This document shows, piece by piece, positions 47,548 to 54,276 of a stretch of 54,276 nt of DNA (positions within the stretch are counted from its first letter, which is position 1; each line of letters begins with the position of its first letter). Under the pieces are notes generated by a model that saw nothing but the letters and a program-made list of their open reading frames with translations, searched no databases and was not told the DNA's origin. This DNA is from a bacterium (GTDB taxonomy: Bacteria > Patescibacteriota > Patescibacteriia > Patescibacteriales > VMTK01). The stretch is from contig JAUYAT010000034.1 of the NCBI GenBank assembly GCA_030693295.1, positions 1-54,276 on the forward strand. The letters run 5' to 3'. The translations under genes were made by a program, and so were the position numbers.

Positions 47548-47931
47548 ATGGGGAAACCAAGAAAATACATCTCACGCGAAATCACAAGGCTGGGAAAGTA
47601 TCTCAAACAACTTCGCCAAGAGCAGGGATTGAGTATTCGCAGCGTGGCCAAAAGTTGCAAAATCGCTCCGAGCTACCTTGCCAAAATTGAAACCGGCGAT
47701 ACCTTCAAAACTATCGGCATTGGAACTTTGGTAAAGTTCTCAAAATTCTACGGCATCCCGGTTTCATCATTGCTGAAAGAAGCCGGCTTTATTGATTCTT
47801 ATGAAAGCGATCTGCCGGAAATTGCTCAATACCTGCGCGCAAAATATCAGCTCTCTCCCCAAGCGATCCGCGATATGGAAATGGCAAAAGAAATCGTGGA
47901 TAAAAAATATTCGCGAAAACAAAATGCTTGA
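47548..47931 (+). CDS. XRE-family transcriptional regulator
   Basis: 127 residues. Helix-turn-helix in residues about 9-65: LGKYLKQLRQEQGLSIRSVAKSC, SYLAKIETGD and FSKFYGIPVSSLLKEAGF. The C-terminal part is helical (LPEIAQYLRAKYQLSPQAIRDM), perhaps for dimerisation. It is transcribed divergently from the gas vesicle operon, with operator-like repeats in between, so it may control itself and possibly the operon. Confidence 0.85.
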   Translation: MGKPRKYISREITRLGKYLKQLRQEQGLSIRSVAKSCKIAPSYLAKIETGDTFKTIGIGTLVKFSKFYGIPVSSLLKEAGFIDSYESDLPEIAQYLRAKYQLSPQAIRDMEMAKEIVDKKYSRKQNA

Positions 47932-47956
47932 AATTATAGGCAATATGCGATATGAT
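47928..47956 (+). promoter_or_regulatory. Promoter of the PEGA-domain gene
   Basis: TTGAAA (47928-47933), 17-base spacer, TATGAT (47951-47956), overlapping the XRE stop codon. The ATG at 47966 is 9 bases downstream of the -10, consistent with a leaderless transcript. Confidence 0.65.
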
Positions 47957-47965
47957 ATAAACAAT

Positions 47966-49339
47966 ATGTCTCTCACAACCCGCAGAATTTTATATATTTT
48001 TTTTATAATCGCCTTTCTCATCATCACGCCGATGACGCTTTTTTATGCCGCCGGCTATAAATTCAGCTTAAAAGGCGTTAAGCTGCAGAAAACCGGCGCT
48101 TTTATTTTAGATTCCGAGCCGCGGGGAGCTAAAATATTTATTAACGACAAGCCACAGCAAACATTTTTAAAAAAATATATATCGGATGAAAGCGGTTTTA
48201 GCGGAACTCCGGCTAAAATAAAAGGGCTTCTGCCCGGGGAGTATAATTTAAAACTGGAGCTTGACGGCTATTGGCCCTGGCAAAAAAAATTAACCATTTA
48301 TCCCGGCGCCTCAACTTATGCCGAGGATGTGTATCTGTTTAAAAAAGATTTGCCCATGCTGCTTGCGCAAGGCGGAATAAGCGGCGCAACGGCTTCGCCG
48401 GATAAAAATAAAATAGCCGTTTCAACCAATGGACAAATATTAATTCTAAATTTGGCCGATGAAAAACAAACAAAATTAGCCGCGTCCTCGGGCGGCGGCG
48501 CCGCTTTTTCCTGGGCGCCCAGCGGCAAAAAAATATTATTTGATACAACGGTAGTTAATCTTGAAAATATTAAAGAATCCGAAACGCCCGGGATTGATTT
48601 AGGAGACTTTATTAAAACTAAAAACAAAATAGGCGGCATTAGGTGGGATATAGCCAGCGATGACAAATTGTATTATCAAGATAAAAATAATATCAACAGC
48701 TTTACGCTGTCAACAAAAACAAATCAAATAATTTTAGAAGGCCAGCAATTTGAAGATTACTTAATTAAAAATAATTATCTCTATTTTATAAGCCGGCTGG
48801 GCGGCGCCACGAACTTAAATATTTTTGACATTGGCTCCCGACAGCTGATAAGAACCGTTGATTTGCCAAGTTCAACTGATTTTTATTTTATTAACCCTAA
48901 CCACAAATTGCTTAATCTTTACGACGAAACTCATCAAATTCTTTACTTAATTGACCCCTTTTCTTCTTTTTACTCCCCCTTGCGGGAAACGATTAATAAT
49001 ATTAAATACGCTTACTGGGTTAACGACGACAAGCTTCTTTATGCCAATGATTTTGAAATTTGGCTGTTTGACCTTAACGCCAATAAAAAAACACTGCTCA
49101 CGCGCATCAGCCAAATAATCACGGGGGTTGTTTGGCATCCAAGCAATAACTATATAATTTATTGCGTGGAAAACGCGGTCAATGCCATAGAGCTTGATGA
49201 ACGGGATAAATATAATATCACGGAAATAATCAAGCTGGATAAAATCGCCTTTCCGATTTTAAGCCAAGCGGGAGATATTTTATATTTTTACGCGAAAATA
49301 GGCAACCAGGAAGGGCTGTATAAATTGAGCATCCAATAA
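47966..49339 (+). CDS. PEGA-domain membrane protein with WD40-like repeats
   Basis: About 457 residues. One N-terminal transmembrane helix (RILYIFFIIAFLIITPMTLFY), a PEGA domain at about 45-115 (GAFILDSEPRGAKIFIND, LPGEYNLKLELDGYWPWQKKL), then a beta-propeller-like region (AFSWAPSGKKILFD, VVWHPSNNYIIYCV, GDILYFYAKI). Extracellular or periplasm-side. I start it at 47966 because the promoter -10 lies just before it; longer frames overlap the XRE gene. Function unknown. Confidence 0.75.
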   Translation: MSLTTRRILYIFFIIAFLIITPMTLFYAAGYKFSLKGVKLQKTGAFILDSEPRGAKIFINDKPQQTFLKKYISDESGFSGTPAKIKGLLPGEYNLKLELDGYWPWQKKLTIYPGASTYAEDVYLFKKDLPMLLAQGGISGATASPDKNKIAVSTNGQILILNLADEKQTKLAASSGGGAAFSWAPSGKKILFDTTVVNLENIKESETPGIDLGDFIKTKNKIGGIRWDIASDDKLYYQDKNNINSFTLSTKTNQIILEGQQFEDYLIKNNYLYFISRLGGATNLNIFDIGSRQLIRTVDLPSSTDFYFINPNHKLLNLYDETHQILYLIDPFSSFYSPLRETINNIKYAYWVNDDKLLYANDFEIWLFDLNANKKTLLTRISQIITGVVWHPSNNYIIYCVENAVNAIELDERDKYNITEIIKLDKIAFPILSQAGDILYFYAKIGNQEGLYKLSIQ

Positions 49340-49360
49340 ATTAATTTCAACTGAGTTGAA

Positions 49361-50239
49361 TTATAATTCCTTGCTTAATTTTCTTAAATATTTTTTCAAA
49401 TCTTTCCCTATTTCCTTGTCTTTCAGGCCCAGTTTGAGCGTCGCCTTGATAAAGTTGAATTTATTGCCGGTATCAAGCCATTCGCCTTCCAGCTTCTTTC
49501 CATAAAGAGGCTTTTTATTTTTAAGCATTATATTGAAAGCATCGGCTAATCTGATTTCTCCGGATTTGCCGGACTTCATTTTTCCTAAAATTTTAAAAAC
49601 CTCCGGGGTGATGACATAAATTCCCACCGCGACCAAATTTGACGGCGATTTATCAACCGGCGGCTTCTCCACAAATCTTTTAATTTCATAATTGCCGCCG
49701 CCCAAATCAATGCCGTCTATGACGCCGAACTTGCTTACTTCTTTTCTTTCAACCTCCGATAAGCCGACAACGGGATCGCCGTATTTGTTAAAAGTATCAA
49801 TCACCTGCTTGGCAATCGGAACTTTCGCGTCATACAAAGTATCGCCGAACATCACCAAAACCGGCTCGTCGCCGCCGATTAAATGCGCGGCGCAATTAAT
49901 CGCGTGCCCGTCTCCCAGCGGCATCGGCTGGCGGACATACGTAAATTTGGCCAGCTCCGATATTTCGCGCACCTTTTTAAGCAGGTCCATTTTATTCTTT
50001 TCCACCAAGGTGTGCTCAAGCTCAAAAGAATAATCAAAATGGTCTTCTATGGCCCGCTTGCCGCGGCCGGTTACGAAAATTATTTCCTCAATGCCGGCTT
50101 CCACCGCCCCCTCCACCAAGTATTGGATCGCCGGCTTGTCAACCACCGGCAGCATTTCTTTGGGCTGGGCCTTGGTGGCGGGCAGAAATCTTGTGCCGAA
50201 ACCGGCAACGGGAAGAATGGCTTTTTTGATTTTTAGCAT
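49361..50239 (-). CDS. galU: UTP-glucose-1-phosphate uridylyltransferase
   Basis: 292 residues. N-terminal nucleotide-binding signature AILPVAGFGTRFLPATKAQPKEMLPV, then DKPAIQYLVEGAVEAGIEEII, FVTGRGKRAIEDHF, MFGDTLYD, KRFVEKPP and GEWLDTGNK. Makes UDP-glucose for surface polysaccharides. Adjacent to two glycosyltransferases on the same strand, suggesting a glycan-assembly group. Confidence 0.93.
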   Translation of the reverse strand: MLKIKKAILPVAGFGTRFLPATKAQPKEMLPVVDKPAIQYLVEGAVEAGIEEIIFVTGRGKRAIEDHFDYSFELEHTLVEKNKMDLLKKVREISELAKFTYVRQPMPLGDGHAINCAAHLIGGDEPVLVMFGDTLYDAKVPIAKQVIDTFNKYGDPVVGLSEVERKEVSKFGVIDGIDLGGGNYEIKRFVEKPPVDKSPSNLVAVGIYVITPEVFKILGKMKSGKSGEIRLADAFNIMLKNKKPLYGKKLEGEWLDTGNKFNFIKATLKLGLKDKEIGKDLKKYLRKLSKEL

Positions 50240-50245
50240 AAAATT

Positions 50246-51031
50246 TTATTTCCATTTATTTAAATATTTAAACCATGAAATAATATGGCAGCGGCTGGCT
50301 TTGCTCCAAAAAAATTTATACCACGGTTCTTGAGCGCTTTCCCTCGCGTGATTATGGATAATTTTAGCTTCCGGGCAATAAACAACCTTCCATCCTTTTT
50401 GCCAAAAGCGGCGGCATAAATCAGTATCTTCAAAATACATAAAAAATCTTTCGTCAAACAAGCCCGCTTGCTTTAAGCCCTTGGCGCGGCAGAATAAAAA
50501 CGAGCCCAAAAGCCAATTCACTTCGCGGACGGATTGATGGTCAAAATCTTTCATTAAAAATCTACTCAAATCTTTTTTAGCGCTTTTCAGCTTGCCGAGC
50601 GGGGTGCGCCTGTAAAGCGGGGTTAAGAGGCCGTGCCAGCGGTAGCAGGAATCTTGGATTGTTTTGTCCGGATTAAACTGCAAGGGTCCGGCTATGCCGG
50701 CTTCCGGTTCAGATTCCATATAACTGTATAATTTTTTAAAAGTATCTTTAAAAACCAAAGTGTCGGGATTCATAATCGCGACATATTTTCCGCTTGCTTG
50801 CCTGACGCCGGCATTGTTGCCCGCGCCCATGCCTAAATTGCTTTTATTTTGAATAAACTTTACATCCGGATATTGCCAGGCCAGAATTTTTCCGATATAA
50901 TCGCCGGAATTATTGTCAACCGCGATAATTTCATGTTTTAAATTATCAAAATCCGCCTCTTTTATTGACTTTACGCAATTCAAAGCCAGCCCCTTGCTTT
51001 TGTAGTTTAATATGACGATGCTTATGTCCAT
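50246..51031 (-). CDS. Family 2 glycosyltransferase
   Basis: 261 residues of GT2 type: ISIVILNYKSKGLALNCVKS, HEIIAVDNNSGD, NKSNLGMGAGNNAGVRQASG, YVAIMNPDTLVFKD (DxD-like) and FDERFFMYFEDTDLCRRFW. Similar to rhamnosyltransferases in outline; acceptor unknown. 6 bases from galU. Confidence 0.85.
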   Translation of the reverse strand: MDISIVILNYKSKGLALNCVKSIKEADFDNLKHEIIAVDNNSGDYIGKILAWQYPDVKFIQNKSNLGMGAGNNAGVRQASGKYVAIMNPDTLVFKDTFKKLYSYMESEPEAGIAGPLQFNPDKTIQDSCYRWHGLLTPLYRRTPLGKLKSAKKDLSRFLMKDFDHQSVREVNWLLGSFLFCRAKGLKQAGLFDERFFMYFEDTDLCRRFWQKGWKVVYCPEAKIIHNHARESAQEPWYKFFWSKASRCHIISWFKYLNKWK

Positions 51032-51111
51032 AGCAATAATTTCTAATTTTTAATTTTTAAAATTAAATCATTAAAAATTTATTCAAAATTCAAAATTCAA
51101 AATTTTTTGCT

Positions 51112-52164
51112 TTACCACCATATCAATAATTTCACCAAAAACCAATAAAATTCAAATACAGGATTAATCAATCTCAACTTAACATCATCTATCTCCTGAT
51201 ACCAAATTTTTCCGGTTATCATCTTCGCTATATCCCTGTCTTTAACTTTGCGCAGGCTCTGGGCTTGTTTCCTTGCGTTATATAAATATTTCCATTTGGC
51301 CGGAGTTAAAAAATATTTCCAAACTTTGATTTTTTCTTTGAACCAGCCGGTTTTCAAGGAAAACAAAATAAGCCCTAATTCCATTATAACAAACGGCGGC
51401 AGAATTAAAAGCAGTGTTAAAAAATGATAATTCTTTATTATGGCTATAATCCTATTTCTGTCCATCCAATAATACTGCTTGATTGATTTGGCGAATTGGT
51501 ATTTATGATAAACGACCGCATCGGGCGCCAAAACGGATTTCCAGCCGGCAAGCCAAATCCGCCAACCCAAATCCTGGTCCTCGTTATACATCCAAAACTC
51601 CTCGTCAAACAAGCCGACTTTTTCCAAAACTTCTCTTTTAAATAAAACAGCCGCACCGCTTGGATAAAAAATATCCTTAATTCTTAATTCGTAATTCGTA
51701 ATTCTCGTATTATATCCCTCGCAATACCCAAACCCCAAAAAATGCGTCGCGTTGCCTAAGCTGTTTACTTTCTCTTTATCCGGCCACAACATTAATCTCG
51801 CCTGTACCGCCCCGATATTTTCGCCGCTTTCGGCAACTTTCACCAATTCGCTAACACAATCGCTCTCCACAACCGTATCCATGTTAAATAAAATAATATA
51901 ATCAAACTCTTGCGCAATCGCCCGCTTCATCGCGTCGTTGTTGCCTTTAGCAAAGCCGTCGTTATTTTTGTTTATAATAATTTCCGCCTCCGGCAATTTG
52001 CTTTTTAGATAATTAAAACTTTCCTCGCTGCTTTCATTGTCAGTGATGAAAATCTTCATCTCGCCTTGCCAATCCTGCTTCCGCAAGCTCAGAGCGCAGC
52101 CGTCCAAATATTTTTTGGCGTAGTCTTTGTAATTTGGCGCTATAATTATGGCAACTTTTTTCAT
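51112..52164 (-). CDS. Family 2 glycosyltransferase with C-terminal membrane segment
   Basis: About 350 residues from MKKVAIIIAPNYKDY. GT2 motifs: KIFITDNESSEESFNYL, NKNNDGFAKGNNDAM, YIILFNMDTVVESDCV, YPSGAAVLFKREVLEKVGLFDEEFWMY. C-terminal hydrophobic helix LTLLLILPPFVIMELGLIL. An insert NTRITNYELRIKD comes from AATTCGTAATTC repeats, as in murG. The frame opens upstream at 52257, but those residues are encoded by a CCCTCTCCTT palindrome and overlap the recombinase gene, so I use 52164. Confidence 0.82.
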   Translation of the reverse strand: MKKVAIIIAPNYKDYAKKYLDGCALSLRKQDWQGEMKIFITDNESSEESFNYLKSKLPEAEIIINKNNDGFAKGNNDAMKRAIAQEFDYIILFNMDTVVESDCVSELVKVAESGENIGAVQARLMLWPDKEKVNSLGNATHFLGFGYCEGYNTRITNYELRIKDIFYPSGAAVLFKREVLEKVGLFDEEFWMYNEDQDLGWRIWLAGWKSVLAPDAVVYHKYQFAKSIKQYYWMDRNRIIAIIKNYHFLTLLLILPPFVIMELGLILFSLKTGWFKEKIKVWKYFLTPAKWKYLYNARKQAQSLRKVKDRDIAKMITGKIWYQEIDDVKLRLINPVFEFYWFLVKLLIWW

Positions 52165-52173
52165 ATTTTTTCT

Positions 52174-52196
52174 CCCTCTCCTTCGCAAGGAGAGGG
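52174..52196. repeat. CCCTCTCCTT palindrome
   Basis: CCCTCTCCTT-CGC-AAGGAGAGGG is a perfect 10-base stem with CTCACCCCAGC-type flanks (rc), a widespread REP-like sequence. It separates the recombinase stop from the glycosyltransferase start and may serve as terminator. Confidence 0.75.
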
Positions 52197-52210
52197 CTGG
52201 GGTGAGGTTT

Positions 52211-53032
52211 TCAAACCAACGGACTTTTAATATTTCTAATGCTCGGATTCGTAACATGCGTATAAATCTGCGTTGTCCTGATATTTTGATGCCCTAAAAG
52301 TTCCTGCACATAGCGAACATCAACGCCATTTTCCAGCAAATGGGTCGCGAAGCTGTGGCGCAAAGAATGAAAAGTCGCTTCTCTCTTAATATCCGCTTTT
52401 TTCAGGGCGATTGCAAATATCTTCTGCGCCGAGCGCTCAGTTAATTTTCCGCCAAGCTGGCTGACAAACAAATACTCATTTCCTATTTTCCCCGCAATCA
52501 TATTCATTATATCATTTTTAAATTTTTCCGGAAAAATCGTAATCCTGTCTTTATTCCCTTTCGCGCCCTTTAAATGCGCCGTAAGTTCATTCAAATTAAT
52601 GTCTTTAATTTTTAAATTGACGGCTTCGCTAACTCTTAATCCGCACCCGTAAGCCAGCGCAATTACTAATTTATGTTTTTGATTCGTGATATTTCCGATA
52701 ATTTTTTCTATTTCCAAACGTGAAAGAACTACCGGAAGTTTTGATGGCGTCTTCGCGAATTTAATATCAATATTCTCATTAATCTTGCACACTTCGCGAT
52801 AAAAATATTTTATGGCTTGAAGATAAAGGTTAATGGTCTGCGACGACAACCCCCTGCCCTGTTTTTCAAGCAAGTATTTTTTTATAATCATAACATCCGG
52901 CTCTCTTTTAACATTTTTAATGTGTTTAAAATAGTCGGATAAACAAAAAAGGTAGCTCTTAACAGTTTTTCGGCTATAGTTCCGAAGTTTTAGCTCATCT
53001 TTAATTTTATCCATTAATTCTTGCAAATTCAT
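52211..53032 (-). CDS. Xer/integron-type tyrosine recombinase
   Basis: 273 residues. SAM-like N-terminal core-binding domain (1-100: LSSQTINLYLQAIKYFYREVC) and catalytic domain with R133 (GCGLRVSEAV), K158/K161 (KGNKDR), H222-xx-R225 (HSLRHSFATHLLENG), H248 (LLGHQN) and Y257 (TQIYTHV). The ending TNPSIRNIKSPL resembles IntI C-termini (GVRSPL), but the extra IntI domain between patches II and III is absent, so it is Xer-like. It is transcribed away from a cassette array that begins at 53152, the geometry of an integron integrase. Confidence 0.88.
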   Translation of the reverse strand: MNLQELMDKIKDELKLRNYSRKTVKSYLFCLSDYFKHIKNVKREPDVMIIKKYLLEKQGRGLSSQTINLYLQAIKYFYREVCKINENIDIKFAKTPSKLPVVLSRLEIEKIIGNITNQKHKLVIALAYGCGLRVSEAVNLKIKDINLNELTAHLKGAKGNKDRITIFPEKFKNDIMNMIAGKIGNEYLFVSQLGGKLTERSAQKIFAIALKKADIKREATFHSLRHSFATHLLENGVDVRYVQELLGHQNIRTTQIYTHVTNPSIRNIKSPLV

Positions 53033-53081
53033 TTAATTTTTGTTAAAATTAACTTATACACAAACAGATCATCACATTTCA

Positions 53082-53110
53082 ATTATATCAAATATTCGTA
53101 TTTCATACAA
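53082..53110 (-). promoter_or_regulatory. Promoter of the recombinase gene
   Basis: Minus strand TTGTAT (53110-53105), 17-base spacer, TATAAT (53087-53082) preceded by TGA (extended -10). One arm of the inverted repeat 53090-53135 lies inside the spacer, suggesting repression by a protein bound there. Confidence 0.65.
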
Positions 53111-53135
53111 TTATTAACACATTAAACGAATATTT
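53090..53135. promoter_or_regulatory. Inverted repeat between recombinase and array
   Basis: AAATATTCGT (53090-53099) and ACGAATATTT (53126-53135), perfect 10-base arms, 26-base spacer. Could be recombinase arm sites of an attI region or an operator. Confidence 0.6.
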
Positions 53136-53140
53136 GTTCG

Positions 53141-53170
53141 CATATAAACGAGTTAGGCGAAATTACGCCC
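53141..53170 (+). other. attI-like site / first cassette junction
   Basis: CATATAAACGAGTTAGGCGA: the core GTTAGGC (53152-53158) fits GTTRRRY. The 19 bases GTTAGGCGAAATTACGCCC are complementary at 17 positions to GGGCGTAACATCGCCTAAC at 53601-53619, the end of the first cassette. This is the expected relation between the two ends of an integrated cassette. Confidence 0.55.
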
Positions 53171-53177
53171 TTGCATT

Positions 53178-53618
53178 ATGCCATTATCAAATTCCTACAA
53201 TCCAAAAAAAGGCAGAGACTTTGAAGAAAAGGTCAGCCAAGCTTTAGAAAAAAAATATAAAACAAGCTTCAAAAAGCGATCTATAAATATCGGCACGCCA
53301 CCTAAAGCACATAATTTTGATTTAGTTTCTGAAAATGGAACTATTATTGTAGAATGTAAAAATTATTCGTGGACAGAAACCGGAAATATCCCAAGTGCTA
53401 AAACCGCCTTTTTAAATGAAGCTGTTTTATATCTTTCTCACGCGTCAGCCGACTCTAAAAAAATAATTGTCTTGAGAAAAGATAATCATCCTAAGAGAAA
53501 AGAAAGCTTAGCTGAATACTATGTCAGAACATATTTTCATTTACTAAATGCAGTTGTGATAATGGAACTTGATATTAACAACATGATAATCAAGGAAGTC
53601 GGGCGTAACATCGCCTAA
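53178..53618 (+). CDS. PD-(D/E)XK nuclease-like protein (cassette 1)
   Basis: 146 residues. Restriction-endonuclease-like core: GRDFEEKVSQAL (helix), HNFDLVSENG (catalytic Asp), IIVECKNYSW (ExK) and TAFLNEAVLYLSHA. Target unknown. It begins 20 bases after the attI-like core, without a clear Shine-Dalgarno, and its stop codon lies inside the GCCTAAC of the next half-site, as is common in integron cassettes. Confidence 0.7.
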   Translation: MPLSNSYNPKKGRDFEEKVSQALEKKYKTSFKKRSINIGTPPKAHNFDLVSENGTIIVECKNYSWTETGNIPSAKTAFLNEAVLYLSHASADSKKIIVLRKDNHPKRKESLAEYYVRTYFHLLNAVVIMELDINNMIIKEVGRNIA

Positions 53619-53653
53619 CACGGGATATCTGGTTCGCAAGTAAAAAAATTATG
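53613..53653 (+). other. attC-like left arm
   Basis: GCCTAAC (RYYYAAC) then ACGGGATATCTGGTTCG. CGGGATATCT pairs with AGATATCCCG at 54024-54033. GCAAGTAAAAAAATTATG (53636-53653, including the next start codon) is perfectly complementary over 18 bases to 53934-53951 just after the ORF. The arm therefore continues as a stem right up to the enclosed gene. Confidence 0.6.
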
Positions 53654-53926
53654 AAAACAATTAAAGTAAAATCTATAATTGATGGTGACACATTCGTAGG
53701 CGAGGATAAAATACATTATCGTCTTGTCAGTGTCGATGCGCCAGAAACTAATCAACCTGGTTTTAATAAATGTAGAACTGCTCTTGAAAAATTAATCTTA
53801 AACAAGGAACTTGAGATATTAAGAGAACAATCCAATACGTCATTTGGCAGACCCGTGGTAGAAGTCAGAGTCATTGGAGAGAGTGATAGTGTTAATAAAA
53901 AAATGAATATTTTTCTGAGCAAATAA
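53651..53926 (+). CDS. Thermonuclease-like (SNase) protein inside attC-like arms
   Basis: 91 residues of SNase fold: VKSIIDGDTFVGEDKIHYRLVSVDAPETNQPG, with the DGDT, RL and VDAPE motifs. Shorter than the about 150-residue family, and the C-terminal catalytic Arg region is not clear, so it may be inactive or divergent. It lies within the hairpin formed by 53613-53653 and 53934-54044. Confidence 0.65.
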   Translation: MKTIKVKSIIDGDTFVGEDKIHYRLVSVDAPETNQPGFNKCRTALEKLILNKELEILREQSNTSFGRPVVEVRVIGESDSVNKKMNIFLSK

Positions 53927-53933
53927 TTATTTT

Positions 53934-54044
53934 CATAATTTTTTTACTTGCTCACGCAAATTCGGTTTTAAATTTCCGCTGGCGCATCCGCGCAATTATA
54001 GCAAAAATTTCAAACCGAACTTCAGATATCCCGATACGTTGTCT
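53934..54044 (+). other. attC-like right arm
   Basis: CATAATTTTTTTACTTGC (18-base match to the left arm), CTCACGC, then a hairpin TTCGGTTTTAAATTT / AAATTTCAAACCGAA (14 of 15), then CTTCAGATATCCCGATAC and the core GTTGTCT (54038-54044). Same order of parts as 6481-6545 and 7112-7185. Confidence 0.6.
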
Positions 54045-54100
54045 GAAATATTGCTCTTTTAAAACAAATATTTTTAGGAAGCTCTAAACCAATAAGTTCA

Positions 54101-54106
54101 AGGAGG
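54101..54106 (+). promoter_or_regulatory. Shine-Dalgarno AGGAGG
   Basis: Consensus AGGAGG, 7 bases before the ATG at 54114. It is one of the few perfect ribosome-binding sites in the window and supports the start of the last, truncated gene. Confidence 0.75.
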
Positions 54107-54113
54107 TTATCTT

Positions 54114-54276
54114 ATGTGGGATGGAAAAAGTCATAATGAGATAAGATATTTGCGTATTTCAATTAGAAATGATGAGAACCACCTTGCCAATGCGCCTCTT
54201 GGCCCGATTCAAAAATCGCGATTGAAGAAACAAATTGAGATCCAGAAAGAAAGGCTTAAAGCGTTAAATAAGGAAA
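54114..54276 (+). CDS. Partial cassette gene at window end
   Basis: Open from ATG 54114 to the window end: MWDGKSHNEIRYLRISIRND, then a charged helical stretch (KSRLKKQIEIQKERLKALNK). At least 54 residues; no stop reached. No family recognised. It follows the attC-like core at 54038 by 70 bases and has a consensus Shine-Dalgarno, so it is the second conventional cassette gene of the right-hand array. Confidence 0.6.
   Translation, partial: MWDGKSHNEIRYLRISIRNDENHLANAPLGPIQKSRLKKQIEIQKERLKALNKE

Noticed and set aside
47792-47965. Long upstream start for the PEGA-domain gene
   Set aside because: It would overlap the XRE gene by 140 bases, and a good promoter sits immediately before the 47966 ATG.
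52211-53032. Calling the recombinase a true IntI
   Set aside because: The extra IntI domain between patches II and III is missing; catalytic domain length fits Xer. Only context and the C-terminal motif suggest integron function.

Overview
The window looks like a chromosomal segment of a low-GC candidate-phyla-radiation (Patescibacteria, Parcubacteria-like) bacterium. This is inferred from gene style: compact murG-ftsW-mraY, a type IV pilus block with odd giant pseudopilins, a lone rpmA, abundant palindromic peptide-coding repeats of the GSLTGF / SNGV / LPAGRQ kind, and several promoters whose -10 box lies only 6-10 bases before the ATG. Genes ending in TGA show standard stop usage. No rRNA or tRNA gene was recognised.

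Layout. 1-8.3 kb is an accessory island on the + strand: a truncated radC, a Bro-N/DinD-like protein, a PLD-type nuclease, an AlwI-like restriction endonuclease with a damaged 5' end, an AAA ATPase, small membrane proteins and a RhuM protein. It is interspersed with integron attC-like recombination sites. 8.3-30 kb is core genome: a deletion-damaged amidohydrolase, murG, ftsW, mraY, a pil cluster (pilB, pilC, three minor pilin-like genes, pilM, pilN, pilO), iscU-nifS, rpmA, pyrG, a transglycosylase-like protein and a C-terminal processing protease.

30.0-46.6 kb is the main highlight: a single minus-strand gas vesicle operon of about 23 genes running from gvpA (46565) to a strong terminator (30004-30040). 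Besides gvpA, gvpJ, a GvpA/S-GvpK fusion, gvpO, gvpG, gvpN, three gvpF/L genes and two GvpC-like genes, it encodes a large proteostasis set: a GvpF/L-J-domain fusion, CDC48, Hsp20 and two DnaJ-type zinc-finger proteins. It also encodes an ArsA/Get3 ATPase, a small membrane protein, an actin-like ATPase, two winged-helix proteins and, as last gene, an FtsZ lacking the C-terminal tail. The 600-base region upstream of gvpA holds two large stem-loops and a small ORF containing a (CT)19 microsatellite, so phase-variable or attenuated expression is plausible.

47.4-53 kb: an XRE regulator with three operator-like repeats over its own promoter, a PEGA/WD40-like membrane protein, galU, two family-2 glycosyltransferases and a Xer-like tyrosine recombinase. 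53.1-54.3 kb: a + strand cassette array that starts divergently from the recombinase at an attI-like GTTAGGC core. Here, and in the left island, cargo ORFs sit inside the apical part of attC-like hairpins as well as between them. This is the second highlight, a possible integron-like system with an unusual cassette format. All identifications are from reading the sequence; no database search was made.
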